From the NCBI GenBank assembly GCA_963745955.1, contig CAVUZI010000008.1, positions 372,001-436,000 of the forward strand: DNA of 64,000 nucleotides, read 5' to 3'. Positions 1 through 8,582 of this stretch are shown here, in pieces. Origin of the DNA: Bog-756 sp963745955. Its GTDB lineage: Bacteria > Actinomycetota > Acidimicrobiia > Acidimicrobiales > RAAP-2. Every line of letters starts with the position of its first letter. The stretch's first letter is position 1. The notes under the pieces are model-generated. The model searched no databases, was not told where the DNA came from, and saw only the letters and a list, made by a program, of their open reading frames with translations. The position numbers and the translations under genes are program-made.

Positions 1-408
1 GTCCAGGTTCTCAAAGCCGAGATCAAAGCCGCCGACGGGGGTCAGGTGCGATCGGAGTGCGACCTCGACGTCTGTCTGACGTTGAACTCGCCCGAGGCCT
101 ACGATGCCAACTTCTTCATCGGTGTGTCCCAGGGCACCGCCTTCCCCATGTTCATCGTCCGCTACAGCGGATCGTTCCCGGCCGGCGACTTCGAGGTCCG
201 GTGCCGCCTGCGCAACGTCCCGCTGGCCCACGGGCGCTACTCGCTGTGGCCGGCGATGTCCGGTCACCTGCACGGGAAGGGCAAGCCGTTGCTGCCGTGG
301 CGACCGGTGACCTCGTTCGACGTCATGGGACCGGACCTCCCGAAGCTGCCCGAGGGGGTCATGGTGCTCTCGCCCGTGTACGTCGGGGCCGACTGGGAGG
401 TCAACTGA
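1..408 (+). CDS. C-terminal part of a Wzt-type polysaccharide ABC transporter ATP-binding protein (cut by window edge)
   Basis: The frame is open from base 1 to a TGA at 406-408, so only the last 135 residues are seen. They read as a beta-rich domain with alternating polar and hydrophobic strands, including a stretch like FFIGVSQGTAFPMF and a segment about a shortest possible chain of strands ending in LSPVYVGADWEVN. This matches the C-terminal carbohydrate-binding domain that Wzt proteins carry after the ATPase domain and use to recognise the end of the O-antigen or other glycan for export by Wzm. No Walker motifs are inside the window, so the ATPase half must lie to the left. It begins the glycan locus that follows. 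An internal GTG at 46 should not be taken as the start. Family call is from fold-like sequence character and context, moderately sure. Confidence 0.6.
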   Translation, partial: VQVLKAEIKAADGGQVRSECDLDVCLTLNSPEAYDANFFIGVSQGTAFPMFIVRYSGSFPAGDFEVRCRLRNVPLAHGRYSLWPAMSGHLHGKGKPLLPWRPVTSFDVMGPDLPKLPEGVMVLSPVYVGADWEVN

Positions 409-438
409 CCGGCGCGCACCGCAGGCGCCGGCGTGACC

Positions 439-1107
439 TCAGGGCGACGACCTGGTTCCGGCGCGGCGGTCCGCCGCGGTGGCATAGCGCTCGTAGGCCA
501 GCTCGGCCACGACCGGCGGCAGCCAATTCAGTGTTCGCTCCTTCCAGGTCGTCGCGCCCAGGCGCAACCACTCGTCCACCGCTGTCGACAGTCGTTGCCA
601 ACTCGCGGGCTCGATGCCCGGACCGCCCGCCAGTCCGACAACGGTGTGGGGGAAGAGTCGGAGACCGGCCTCCCCCGAATGGGACCGGCCGAACCCGTTG
701 AGGAGCGCGCCCATGCCCTGGGCGGTGAATCGCCAGTAGTCCGCCGGGAACTGATGGATCGGGAAGAAGAAATGCGTGGTCAGGAGGAGCACCCCGTCGT
801 CGGCCAGACAACGGCGCAGTTCGGCCATCGCCGCGCTCGGGTCCTCGACGTGCTCGATGGTGTCGAGCAGGATCGCCGTGCCCACCGATCCGGTCTGCAG
901 GCCCAGTTGCCGGAGGTCCTGGAGCTGGTCTACGCCGATTCCCGGGTTCATGTCGGCTCCGGTGAACGGGCGGCCGGGGAACAACGACCGGACAGGGGGG
1001 AGGTGGGCCTGCCCGGCGATTCGGGCGGCTCCGAATTCGACGATCGGATCCGGGAGATCGCCGGTGTCGGAAAGCCTCTCCAGGAGGTTGAAGAGGATTG
1101 TCCTCAC
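439..1107 (-). CDS. Class I SAM-dependent methyltransferase (glycan locus)
   Basis: A 222-residue protein starting at GTG 1107. It has a degenerate motif I region (IVEFGAARIAG, about residues 22-32), an acidic segment GADMNPG and then AILLDTIEHVEDP (about 78-90), which is the usual motif II/post-II segment of Methyltransf_11/23 proteins, followed by LRRCLADDGVLLLTTHFF. The TIEHVEDP and LADDGVLLL segments are the best evidence. The target is unknown; in this setting a sugar or glycan terminus is plausible, since methylation often caps exported chains recognised by Wzt. It converges with the Wzt fragment (30 bases apart) and is divergent from the membrane protein at 1332. The intergenic 1108-1331 stretch must hold both promoters, but I see no clear boxes. 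Confidence 0.75.
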   Translation of the reverse strand: MRTILFNLLERLSDTGDLPDPIVEFGAARIAGQAHLPPVRSLFPGRPFTGADMNPGIGVDQLQDLRQLGLQTGSVGTAILLDTIEHVEDPSAAMAELRRCLADDGVLLLTTHFFFPIHQFPADYWRFTAQGMGALLNGFGRSHSGEAGLRLFPHTVVGLAGGPGIEPASWQRLSTAVDEWLRLGATTWKERTLNWLPPVVAELAYERYATAADRRAGTRSSP

Positions 1108-1331
1108 TGTTCATGTCTACCAGAAGAGCAGTGCATCACCACGGCCATCGGGAGACAGATGACAAGACGTTTCAGTGACGGGGATGCGGCCGGCGACCCG
1201 GCGGTGAGCGAAACGACCCTGGGACGAACGCGTCGAAGTGCCTGCCCGAGGCGTGCGACTATCATCGCGACCCCGGCGTACCGGTCGGGAAACTGCGAGA
1301 GCCGCTCGCCACCGATGGGGGACAGCTGAAC

Positions 1332-3395
1332 ATGGACAGGATCGCTCCGGTCCGAGCGGAGCAGCTTCCGGACACGGCGGGGTCACCGACCGGACATGCC
1401 GATCGTCGTCGGTTCACCCGTGCGGTGACCATCGGCGGCGTCGTGGTGGCCATTCCCTATCTGTGGGTCTTGACCGACCTCTGGAACCGCTCGCCTAGCC
1501 TGCTTCGGACCGTCAACTCGAGCCAGTGGCAGGAGAACTTCTATGACCTGCAGGCTCGGGCCATCTTCCACGGCCACCTGTACGTGCCCAAAGGGTCACT
1601 CGGCCCGGAGGCCTTTGTGCACGACGGGCGCCAGTACACCTACTTCGGACTGTTCCCGTCCTTGTTGCGCATGCCCGTCCTTCTGTTCACCCACAGCTTG
1701 GACGGGCGCCTGACCGCTCCCTCGATTCTGTTGGCATGGATCGTCACCGGCGTGCTCACCTCGATGCTGCTCTGGCGGGTCCGCCTTCTCGTCCGCGGCA
1801 CGGCGACACTCGGTCGTTCGGAAGCTGTGGCCAACGGTGTGCTGGTGGCAACCATCCTGGGCGGATCGGTCCTGGTCGAGTTGGCCGCCAATCCGTGGGT
1901 CTATTCGGAGGACATCGCCTGGAGCGTGGCCCTGACGGTCGGGACCTTGTTCGCGCTGCTCGGGGTCCTGGAGGCGCCGTCGTGGGGCCGGGTCACCGCA
2001 ACCGGCATCCTGACCCTCGCCGCCAACCTTACGCGTGGCAGCGCCGGCTACGCCTGCGTGATCGGCGCCGTGCTGGCCGCGGTCTGGTTCGCCTCGGGAC
2101 GAGGCGGTCGCGAGAACCGGCACTGGTGGCTTCCCGTTCTGGCCGCCGGGATCATCCCGCTCGTCGTCGAATCAGCGGTCAGCTGGGCCAAGTTCGGCAT
2201 CCCGTTCGGCTATCCACTGCACGACCAGATCTATTTCAACGCCATGGGCTTGAACCGCATCCCCGGCTCCTACTTCAGTGTCCGGTACCTGGCGACCACG
2301 GTGGTGACGTATCTGGTGGGCCCGGGAATCCACGCCAGCTCCGTCTTCCCCTTCGTCACCCTTCCCCTCCATCCGGCCCGGGCCGTTGGCCACGTGCCAC
2401 TCTACGGGTCCGAAGAGGTCACGAGCATCCTGAGCTCGATGCCGCTTCTCTTCCTGCTCTCGGTCTGGGGGTCGATCACTGCCTTCCGGCTCCACCCCAC
2501 CCAACGGACACGCTTGACCGCGATCCCACTCATCGGAGCTGCAGCCGCCGGGGTGATCATCCTCGTCTTCGGATTCCTGGACGACCGTTTCCTGGGCGAC
2601 TTCCTGCCGTTCCTGGTGTTGGCCAGCAGTGTCGGCATCATCGACGTCTGGCGGCGTCTGGAGGGCCGCCGTCCACAAGCCCGGAGGCTGGCACTGGGCG
2701 CGGTGGCCATCCTCGGGCTCTTCGGCATCGCCGTCAACCTGGCCATCTCCATCACCCCGTCCGGTTGGTGGACCCCTGCACAGACCCTCCGCTTCGTCGA
2801 TTTCCAGAAATCCGTCAGCGATCTCACCGGGCATCCGTTGGCTGCCAGCGTGACCCGGGTAAAGACGCTGCCGGCCACTGCACCCATCGACGGGCTGTTC
2901 GAAGTCGGTGATTGCGACGGCCTCTACATCTCCCCGATCAAGGGGCTGAAGCGTTGGTTTGCGCTTGGAGCACAGGTCACCGATGGGACCACGTCGGTGA
3001 ATGTCACGCTCCGGGGCACGGCCTCCGTGTCGGCGAGGGGGGTCCGAATTCTCAGCGTGGGGACCACGAGTCCGACCGTGCTCACTCTGGATCCCGATGG
3101 GGCCGGACGGGTGCGGTTCGTGCTGGAGGGCCCAGGCACGCTCGCCGCCGGGACGCCGGTGGACGTGCAGCCGGGCCGGACCTACCGGGCGAGGGTCGAT
3201 GCCGACCTCGACACCGACCACCTCTCCGTGACATCGACGGGCGGTACGCACCTGCTGGAAGGGAAGCTGGGCTCCAGCGGCCCGGTCGTCGTGAACCGAC
3301 GGAGCATCCATTCCCGAAGCGCGGTGGGCGTCGCCGACGTGACCGTGCAGCGATCCGAGCGGGCAACGTGTCGGCGACTGGTCTCGAGATCCTGA
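1332..3395 (+). CDS. Multi-pass membrane protein with C-terminal extracytoplasmic domain, paralogue family copy 1
   Basis: A 687-residue protein; the ATG has a G-rich Shine-Dalgarno about nine bases upstream (1317-1322). After about 30 cytoplasmic residues the first membrane helix is at 31-51, then an outer loop with NFYDLQARA (69-77) and EAFVHDGRQYTYFG (93-106), followed by roughly ten more hydrophobic helices to about residue 485. The remaining 200 residues are soluble and contain DCDGLYIS (527-534) and beta-strand-like repeats. Three relatives lie at 26584, 32312 and 36207 in this window. Layout and an acidic first outer loop resemble GT-C glycosyltransferases that use polyprenyl-phosphate sugars, but no named family is recognised, so the enzyme role is inference. 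It converges with the GT2 gene at 3415. Confidence 0.7.
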   Translation: MDRIAPVRAEQLPDTAGSPTGHADRRRFTRAVTIGGVVVAIPYLWVLTDLWNRSPSLLRTVNSSQWQENFYDLQARAIFHGHLYVPKGSLGPEAFVHDGRQYTYFGLFPSLLRMPVLLFTHSLDGRLTAPSILLAWIVTGVLTSMLLWRVRLLVRGTATLGRSEAVANGVLVATILGGSVLVELAANPWVYSEDIAWSVALTVGTLFALLGVLEAPSWGRVTATGILTLAANLTRGSAGYACVIGAVLAAVWFASGRGGRENRHWWLPVLAAGIIPLVVESAVSWAKFGIPFGYPLHDQIYFNAMGLNRIPGSYFSVRYLATTVVTYLVGPGIHASSVFPFVTLPLHPARAVGHVPLYGSEEVTSILSSMPLLFLLSVWGSITAFRLHPTQRTRLTAIPLIGAAAAGVIILVFGFLDDRFLGDFLPFLVLASSVGIIDVWRRLEGRRPQARRLALGAVAILGLFGIAVNLAISITPSGWWTPAQTLRFVDFQKSVSDLTGHPLAASVTRVKTLPATAPIDGLFEVGDCDGLYISPIKGLKRWFALGAQVTDGTTSVNVTLRGTASVSARGVRILSVGTTSPTVLTLDPDGAGRVRFVLEGPGTLAAGTPVDVQPGRTYRARVDADLDTDHLSVTSTGGTHLLEGKLGSSGPVVVNRRSIHSRSAVGVADVTVQRSERATCRRLVSRS

Positions 3396-3414
3396 GCCGG
3401 GTCCCTCGGCCCGG

Positions 3415-4322
3415 TCAGGGGAAGAAGGCCCGCTCCCTGAGCGAACCCCGGAGCCTCCCGGTGCGTAGGCCGGCCGCGTGCGCCCACTGGTCACGCAGGT
3501 CGGTGCGCCGCACGAGGAGAGGCGCTCGGGCGATCAACCAGAGCCACGATCTGACCGCCCCTCTCAGATCGGGCCGGGCACCGTCGGCCCGATGACGGCG
3601 GTAGAGGGTGGGGCCGCTGAGTCCGTAGGCCGTTCCGTGCCGGAACGACCTCGCGAAACCGGGCTGCTCGCGTTTGGCCACCACCGCGTCGGAGGCCACT
3701 GCGAAGCGGAACCCCCGGAGCTGGAGCCGCCAGCACAAGTCGATGTCCTCGCCGATCGACAGCTCCTCGGCGAACCCGCCGACCTCCTCGAAGGCGTGGC
3801 GACGCACGCCCAGATTGGCTCCGAGTCCGGCGGGGAGGAATCCGAGCTGCCGGGTGGCGGCCGGTTGGGGCGTCGAGGCCGGACGGCCGTTGAGCGACCA
3901 GAAGTCGAAGACCCCGGCGGCCACGTCGGCCTCTTCGAGGGCCGAGGCCACCGCCGAGAGCCACCCCGGTTGCACGATGTCGTCGGCATCGCAGAAGGCC
4001 ACCAGGTCGCCCTCCGCCGCCCGCACGCCCGCGTTGCGGGCCGCCCCGGTCCCCGGATACCGGAGGCATCCATCCATCGGACGACCACGGACCGGTCCGC
4101 CCATCCCCGGCCCACGGTGGCGCTCTCGTCGGTGGACCCGTTGTCGACGACGAGCACCTCCCACTCACCTGTGCATTCCTGGTCGACCAGAGCCCTCAGC
4201 TGGTCCTCCAACCAAGGCATGCCGTTTCGAACCGGAACGACGACACTGATCACCGATCCGGCCGCCACCAGGGCCCGCGCCAGGTGCGCACGCCGTCTGC
4301 CATCTTCATCCCGGCTCCCCAT
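3415..4322 (-). CDS. Family 2 glycosyltransferase, split by a frameshift near 4062
   Basis: The N-terminal part (VISVVVPVRNGMPWLEDQL, then LVVDNGSTDES) is in one frame and the rest (PGTGAARNAG, then FCDADD and GEDIDLCWRL) is in another. Joined, they make a normal GT2 of about 300 residues with the nucleotide-binding start, the DxD metal motif (DADD) and the ED acceptor motif. The switch lies near 4058-4066, where one base appears to be missing between the codons for MDAS and YPGTG. Both parts keep conserved residues, so sequencing error or very recent mutation is likely. ATG 4322 is preferred over the GTG at 4349 because the GT2 domain begins about 24 residues later. It should transfer a sugar during synthesis of the local surface glycan. 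Divergent from the GT2 at 4410. Confidence 0.75.
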
Positions 4323-4384
4323 TCGACTGTCGACGTGCCGCTCGCACACGCTGCACGCCAGGCGTGGCCGCCAGCGTTGGCGCG

Positions 4385-4395
4385 GTTAGCCTAAC
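4385..4395. promoter_or_regulatory. Short inverted repeat in divergent promoter region
   Basis: GTTAG-C-CTAAC is a perfect 5-base inverted repeat between two divergent glycosyltransferase genes. It reads as a TAGCCT/TAGGCT -10-like hexamer on both strands, a form common in actinobacterial promoters, so it could serve both directions. No -35 box is clear on either side. Confidence 0.3.
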
Positions 4396-4409
4396 GCCGT
4401 GAGGGCACG

Positions 4410-5405
4410 ATGAATGTCGCCAAGGCCTCGAGCCGCGAGCTCGAAGGGGACGGTGGGCCGGCCCTCGAGGAAGTGACGGCCGTGGTCCTCACCCACATGC
4501 GTCCGGGACTGGCCGGTGACGTCACCCGGTCGCTGATCGAAGTCGAAGGTCTCAGCCCCGACCGGATCCTGGTGGTCGTGAACGGTGTCGGAGGTCTCGA
4601 CGACCCGGCACTCGAGGCCAAGGTCCGGATGCTCCGGTTGCCGGTCAACCTCGGACCCGCCGGCGGATTCCGGGCCGGCATGGTCGAGGCCTTCTCGGAC
4701 CCGTCCGTCCGGTGGGCCTACCTGTGCGAGGACGACGTCGGTCTCTTCGCCCTGCCCCGACCGCGTCTTTTCGACCTGGTCGGTCGCGTCGAGGGCCTCA
4801 GGGGTCGCCCCGGCCCGACAGGGGCCGTGGTGGCCTACGGCAGGAGATTCGTCGGGCGCGGGTCCCACACCGTGAACCTGGTCCCACCGCCCGGATCGTC
4901 CGGGTTCACCCCGGTCGACGTCGCCTGCTGGGGGGCGACCCTGCTGTCACGTTCGGTGGTCGACGCCGGGGTGCTCCCCGACCCCGACTGGTTCTTCGGT
5001 CTGGAGGACTTCGACTTCTTCTGCCGGGTCCGGGAGGCGGGGTTCGAGGTGCTCGTCGACGACGTGGCCGCCCGCCGGGTAGCCGATCAGCAGACCTCCG
5101 CCGGCCGGGTGGAGGCGCTACGGGACCGGCGCCCCGACGACGGCGACGAGGCATGGCGCGCCTACTATCACGCCCGGAACACCTTCGCCCTCATCCGCCG
5201 TCACGGCCGTCCCAGCTGGTACGCCTGGCAGCTGGCCTACTCGGCCCGGCACCTGCAGTCGGCCCGCGGGGGCGCCGAGCGGGCCGCCATCGCCCACGGC
5301 CTGTGGGACGGTGCCCTCGGCCGGATGGGCGAGAACCCGCGCTACGGCCGTCGGGTGGGTGAGTTCGGTCCGGACGGCGGTGGATCGGTGGACCCGGTCA
5401 GATAG
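4410..5405 (+). CDS. Family 2 glycosyltransferase, galactofuranosyl/rhamnosyl-transferase-like
   Basis: A 331-residue cytoplasmic protein with the GT-A signature of this GT2 branch: TAVVLTHMR near residue 24, VNLGPAGGFRAGM near 85, the metal-binding EDD about 109-111, and a late FGLEDFDFFCR (about 196-206) followed by AYYHARN (about 251-257). The NxGPAGG and YYxxRN motifs are shared with the GT2 gene at 14259, so the two are likely paralogues. This motif set is known from galactofuranosyl- and rhamnosyltransferases. It probably adds one residue to the lipid-linked glycan. Its last 64 bases overlap the oppositely oriented sulfotransferase gene, an unusually long convergent overlap. Confidence 0.85.
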   Translation: MNVAKASSRELEGDGGPALEEVTAVVLTHMRPGLAGDVTRSLIEVEGLSPDRILVVVNGVGGLDDPALEAKVRMLRLPVNLGPAGGFRAGMVEAFSDPSVRWAYLCEDDVGLFALPRPRLFDLVGRVEGLRGRPGPTGAVVAYGRRFVGRGSHTVNLVPPPGSSGFTPVDVACWGATLLSRSVVDAGVLPDPDWFFGLEDFDFFCRVREAGFEVLVDDVAARRVADQQTSAGRVEALRDRRPDDGDEAWRAYYHARNTFALIRRHGRPSWYAWQLAYSARHLQSARGGAERAAIAHGLWDGALGRMGENPRYGRRVGEFGPDGGGSVDPVR

Positions 5406-6247
5406 GCGAAGTTCGGCCACAGGGCCAGGTCGAGGCCGGGGTGGTGCTCGGCCAGGGCGGTGACGTCGGGCGCGTAGAGCGCGGTCAGGTACCGGCGCAC
5501 GTCGTCGTCCAGCCTCCGGCGCCCGCCGGCCGGCGTGCGGGCCGGGCGCTCGTCGGCCGGGGGACGGTGGGGCGGCAACCCCAGATGTCGGAAGGTCGCC
5601 TCGAGCTGCCCGTCGCGGTCGGCCACGCATCGCTCATGTTGGAGGACGAGGAGCTGGTCGGGCTCGAACTGGTCCAGCCAGACCCCGAGGGCTCGGAAGT
5701 AGAACCCGCGTTGCACGGCATCGGCGATGGCGGTGCCGTCACGAGGTGCGCCCATCCGGTCGAGGTGGTCGAGGCCAGAGCGGAACCGCTCCACCGGGTC
5801 GCGGAGCAAGAGGAGGAGACGGGTATCCGGTGCCGCCCGTCTCAACAGGCCGGGTACCCACGGGAAGGTGAGGTAGTCGGGTGTCCACTCACCGGTCGCC
5901 GTCCCGACGGCGTGGGGGAACCAACGGTGGTACTGATCGATGTCCGACGGCCCCATCGACCGGGCACCGAAACGGTCGAAGAAGTGCCGCTCCTTGTGGA
6001 TGTCGTCACGTGACGATATGCCCGGGTGGGTCAGCATGAGCTCGTACCACCAGGTGGTCCCGGCCTTTTGGGCACCGATGCCGACGAAGGACGGTGGGCC
6101 CACCTCCTCGCCGGGACCGAGTGGCGGGGGCGTGAAGTCGAACCCCACCTCCCATGGCGCATAGCGGCCGAGCCCGTGCAGCACCTGGCGGCGGAGCCGG
6201 GGGGGTAGGTGCCCGAGCCCTTCCCGCAGGCGGTCTCGCATGCTCAT
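5342..6247 (-). CDS. PAPS-dependent sulfotransferase (1 of 4)
   Basis: A 301-residue protein. FVGIGAQKAGTTWWYELML (QKAGTTWW at 60-67) is the 5'-phosphosulfate-binding loop and LLLLLRDPVERFRSGLDH (RDPVERFRSG at 149-158) is the 3'-phosphate-binding motif of the cytosolic sulfotransferase fold. An internal WTPDYL segment is typical of glycan sulfotransferases and of bacterial relatives. It should move sulfate from PAPS to a hydroxyl of a sugar. ATG 6247 is preferred because upstream codons do not resemble the family; ATG 6241 is also possible. It ends inside the opposite GT2 gene. PAPS could be supplied by cysDNC at 22276-25070. Confidence 0.88.
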   Translation of the reverse strand: MSMRDRLREGLGHLPPRLRRQVLHGLGRYAPWEVGFDFTPPPLGPGEEVGPPSFVGIGAQKAGTTWWYELMLTHPGISSRDDIHKERHFFDRFGARSMGPSDIDQYHRWFPHAVGTATGEWTPDYLTFPWVPGLLRRAAPDTRLLLLLRDPVERFRSGLDHLDRMGAPRDGTAIADAVQRGFYFRALGVWLDQFEPDQLLVLQHERCVADRDGQLEATFRHLGLPPHRPPADERPARTPAGGRRRLDDDVRRYLTALYAPDVTALAEHHPGLDLALWPNFAYLTGSTDPPPSGPNSPTRRP

Positions 6248-6352
6248 GGCTGCTGGGCTGGGGGCACGCAGCAGGTTGCCACACGCGCATCGGTCCCACA
6301 ACTACCGTGGCCGCCGCCGACAGAACCGACCCGTGTCGGGCTGCGGCGTTGC

Positions 6353-6381
6353 TTGACACCACTCGCGGCACCGCCGATGAT
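6353..6381 (+). promoter_or_regulatory. Predicted sigma-70 type promoter for the asparagine-synthase-like gene
   Basis: TTGACA at 6353-6358 is a perfect -35 box, and 17 bases later GATGAT at 6376-6381 matches four of six positions of the -10 consensus. Transcription would begin near 6388, giving an 80-base leader before GTG 6468. Confidence 0.5.
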
Positions 6382-6467
6382 CTCGGCATGGTCGAGCACG
6401 GGGGCGGCGGGCGAGCGCGCCGCCCGGCGGCGTGCCCGCCGTCGTCGCGGAACGGGGGCTGATCCCG

Positions 6468-8438
6468 GTGTGCGGGATCGCCGGGCTGTTCGACCCCCGG
6501 CGGGCCACCGGTGCGGAGGCCCTCGGCAGGGACGCGGATGCCATGGCTGCGGTGCTGACCCACCGGGGCCCAGACGGTGAGGGGTCCTGGTGCGACCCCG
6601 ACCACGGCATCGCTTTCAGTCACCGCCGGCTGGCGGTGGTCGAGCTGGGACCCGAAGGAGCCCAACCCATGCGCTCGTCGGACGGGCGGTGGGTCCTCAA
6701 CTACAACGGCGAGCTCTACAACCACCCTGCGCTGCGGCGGCGGCTGGCCGCTGCCGGTGTCACCTTCCGCGGCGGCTCGGACACCGAGGTGCTGCTGGCC
6801 GCGGTGTCCGAGTGGGGGCTCGGACCGGCGCTCGAGGCGTGCGAGGGCATGTTCGCGCTGGCGCTGTGGGACCGCCACCGCCGCCAGCTGCATCTGGCCC
6901 GCGACCGCTTCGGCGAGAAGCCCGTCTACTACGGATGGATCGGCGACCGGCTGGCCTTCGCATCGGAGCTCAAGAGCCTGTGCCTGCTGCCGGAATTCCG
7001 GGCCGACATCGATCGTGACGCGGTGGCCCTTTATCTACGCCACAACTGTGTCCCGGCGCCGTACACGATCTACCGCGGGGTGGCCAAGCTGGCGCCGGGA
7101 CAGCTGCTGACGGTGGACGGAGACATCCGGCCCGGTGCGCCGCTGCCCACCCGCGCCTACTGGTCGGCGCGCCAGGCGGTCGAAGACGCCCGCCGGCGAC
7201 CGTTGGCCGGGACCGCGGAGCAGATGGCCGACCATCTGGAGTCCGCCCTCTCCGGCTCGGTGGCCGCCCGCATGGTGGCCGACGTGCCCGTCGGCGCCTT
7301 CCTGTCCGGAGGGGTGGACTCGAGCGTGATCGTGGCGCTGATGCAACAGCACAGCACCAAGCCGGTGCGCACCTTCACCGTCGGGTTCGCCGACCGCGCC
7401 TTCGACGAGTCGGCCGAGGCGGCCTCGGTGGCCGCCCACCTGGGAACCGATCACACCCCGCTGGACGTGACCGACCGCGACGCCATCGAGGTCATCCCCA
7501 CGTTGCCGGACATCTGGGACGAACCCTTCGGGGACGTCTCGGCCATCCCCATGCACCTGGTCAGCAGACTGGCCCGGTCCCAGGTGACCGTGGCCCTGTC
7601 CGGGGACGGCGGCGACGAGCTCTTCGCCGGGTACAACCGGCACGCCTGGCTCGAGCAGCTCTGGCGTCGGTCCTCCGTCCTGCCCGGACCGGCCCGCCGG
7701 GTGGCCGGTGGCGCCCTCGGCCTGATCCCGCCGGCCCTGATCGAGGGGGCGGCGAGGGGGGCGACCATCCTGCCGCCGCACCGGCAGATCCGGAACCCGA
7801 CGTCCAAGGTGGCCAAGGTGGCCAAGGTGCTGGCGGCCGCGGGCCCCGAGGACGCCTACCTCTCCCTGGTCTCCTACTGGGACGATGCCGAGTCGATGGT
7901 CCTCGGCGCCGGGCCCGCGGTCTCGGTGGCCTCCAGGCCGTCGGAGTGGCCGGCGCTCGACGGCATCACCGAACAGATGCTGTGGCTGGACCTGGTCGGC
8001 TACCTGCCCGACGACATCCTGACCAAGCTCGACCGGGCGGCCATGGCCACCTCGCTCGAGACCCGGGTCCCCTTCCTCGACCGATCGGTGTTCGACGTGG
8101 CCTGGAGGCTGCCCATGTCGGCCAAGCTGCACGACGGCGCCACCAAGTGGATCCTGCGCCAGGTGCTGTACCGCCATGTCCCGCGGGAGCTGATCGAGCG
8201 TCCGAAGATGGGGTTCGGGTTCCCGATCGGGCCCATGTTGCGCGGCCCACTGCGGGCGTGGGCCGAGGAGCTGCTCGGCGAGCGGCGCCTCCGGGTCCAG
8301 GGCCTGCTCGATCCCGAGCCCGTACGGCGGGCGTGGTCCCAGCACCTCCAGGGCCGCCGCGATCTCGCCTACGAGCTGTGGGACGTGCTGGCCCTCGAGG
8401 CCTGGCTGGACCGTTGGCTCCCTGGTGGGGGCGGCTAG
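6468..8438 (+). CDS. asnB: Glutamine-hydrolysing asparagine synthase family protein
   Basis: A 656-residue two-domain enzyme. I place the start at GTG 6468 because the next codon is Cys: class II amidotransferases need Cys2 as the N-terminal nucleophile (MCGIAGLF). The glutaminase domain shows RGPDGEGSW, NGELYN and GGSDTEVLL; the synthetase domain has the PP-loop SGGVDSS at 280-286 and later LSGDGGDELFAGY. It uses glutamine, ATP and a carboxylate. Length is nearer to the long AsnB/AsnO and polysaccharide-associated forms than to E. coli AsnB (about 554). Inside a glycan locus it may amidate a uronic acid rather than make asparagine; sequence alone cannot decide. A TTGACA-type promoter lies upstream. 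Confidence 0.88.
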   Translation: MCGIAGLFDPRRATGAEALGRDADAMAAVLTHRGPDGEGSWCDPDHGIAFSHRRLAVVELGPEGAQPMRSSDGRWVLNYNGELYNHPALRRRLAAAGVTFRGGSDTEVLLAAVSEWGLGPALEACEGMFALALWDRHRRQLHLARDRFGEKPVYYGWIGDRLAFASELKSLCLLPEFRADIDRDAVALYLRHNCVPAPYTIYRGVAKLAPGQLLTVDGDIRPGAPLPTRAYWSARQAVEDARRRPLAGTAEQMADHLESALSGSVAARMVADVPVGAFLSGGVDSSVIVALMQQHSTKPVRTFTVGFADRAFDESAEAASVAAHLGTDHTPLDVTDRDAIEVIPTLPDIWDEPFGDVSAIPMHLVSRLARSQVTVALSGDGGDELFAGYNRHAWLEQLWRRSSVLPGPARRVAGGALGLIPPALIEGAARGATILPPHRQIRNPTSKVAKVAKVLAAAGPEDAYLSLVSYWDDAESMVLGAGPAVSVASRPSEWPALDGITEQMLWLDLVGYLPDDILTKLDRAAMATSLETRVPFLDRSVFDVAWRLPMSAKLHDGATKWILRQVLYRHVPRELIERPKMGFGFPIGPMLRGPLRAWAEELLGERRLRVQGLLDPEPVRRAWSQHLQGRRDLAYELWDVLALEAWLDRWLPGGGG

Positions 8439-8582
8439 GGAGCCATCGACGACCTCGGCGGGTCCACGGTCGCCGGTCGTGCCCGGCTGTAGGCTGGGGC
8501 CGCTGGGGTGCGCCCGACGACGGAGGTGATCGTCCGACACGGGCCGGCGTCCTCGTGGACGTTCGGAAGGGGACGGGATGTG

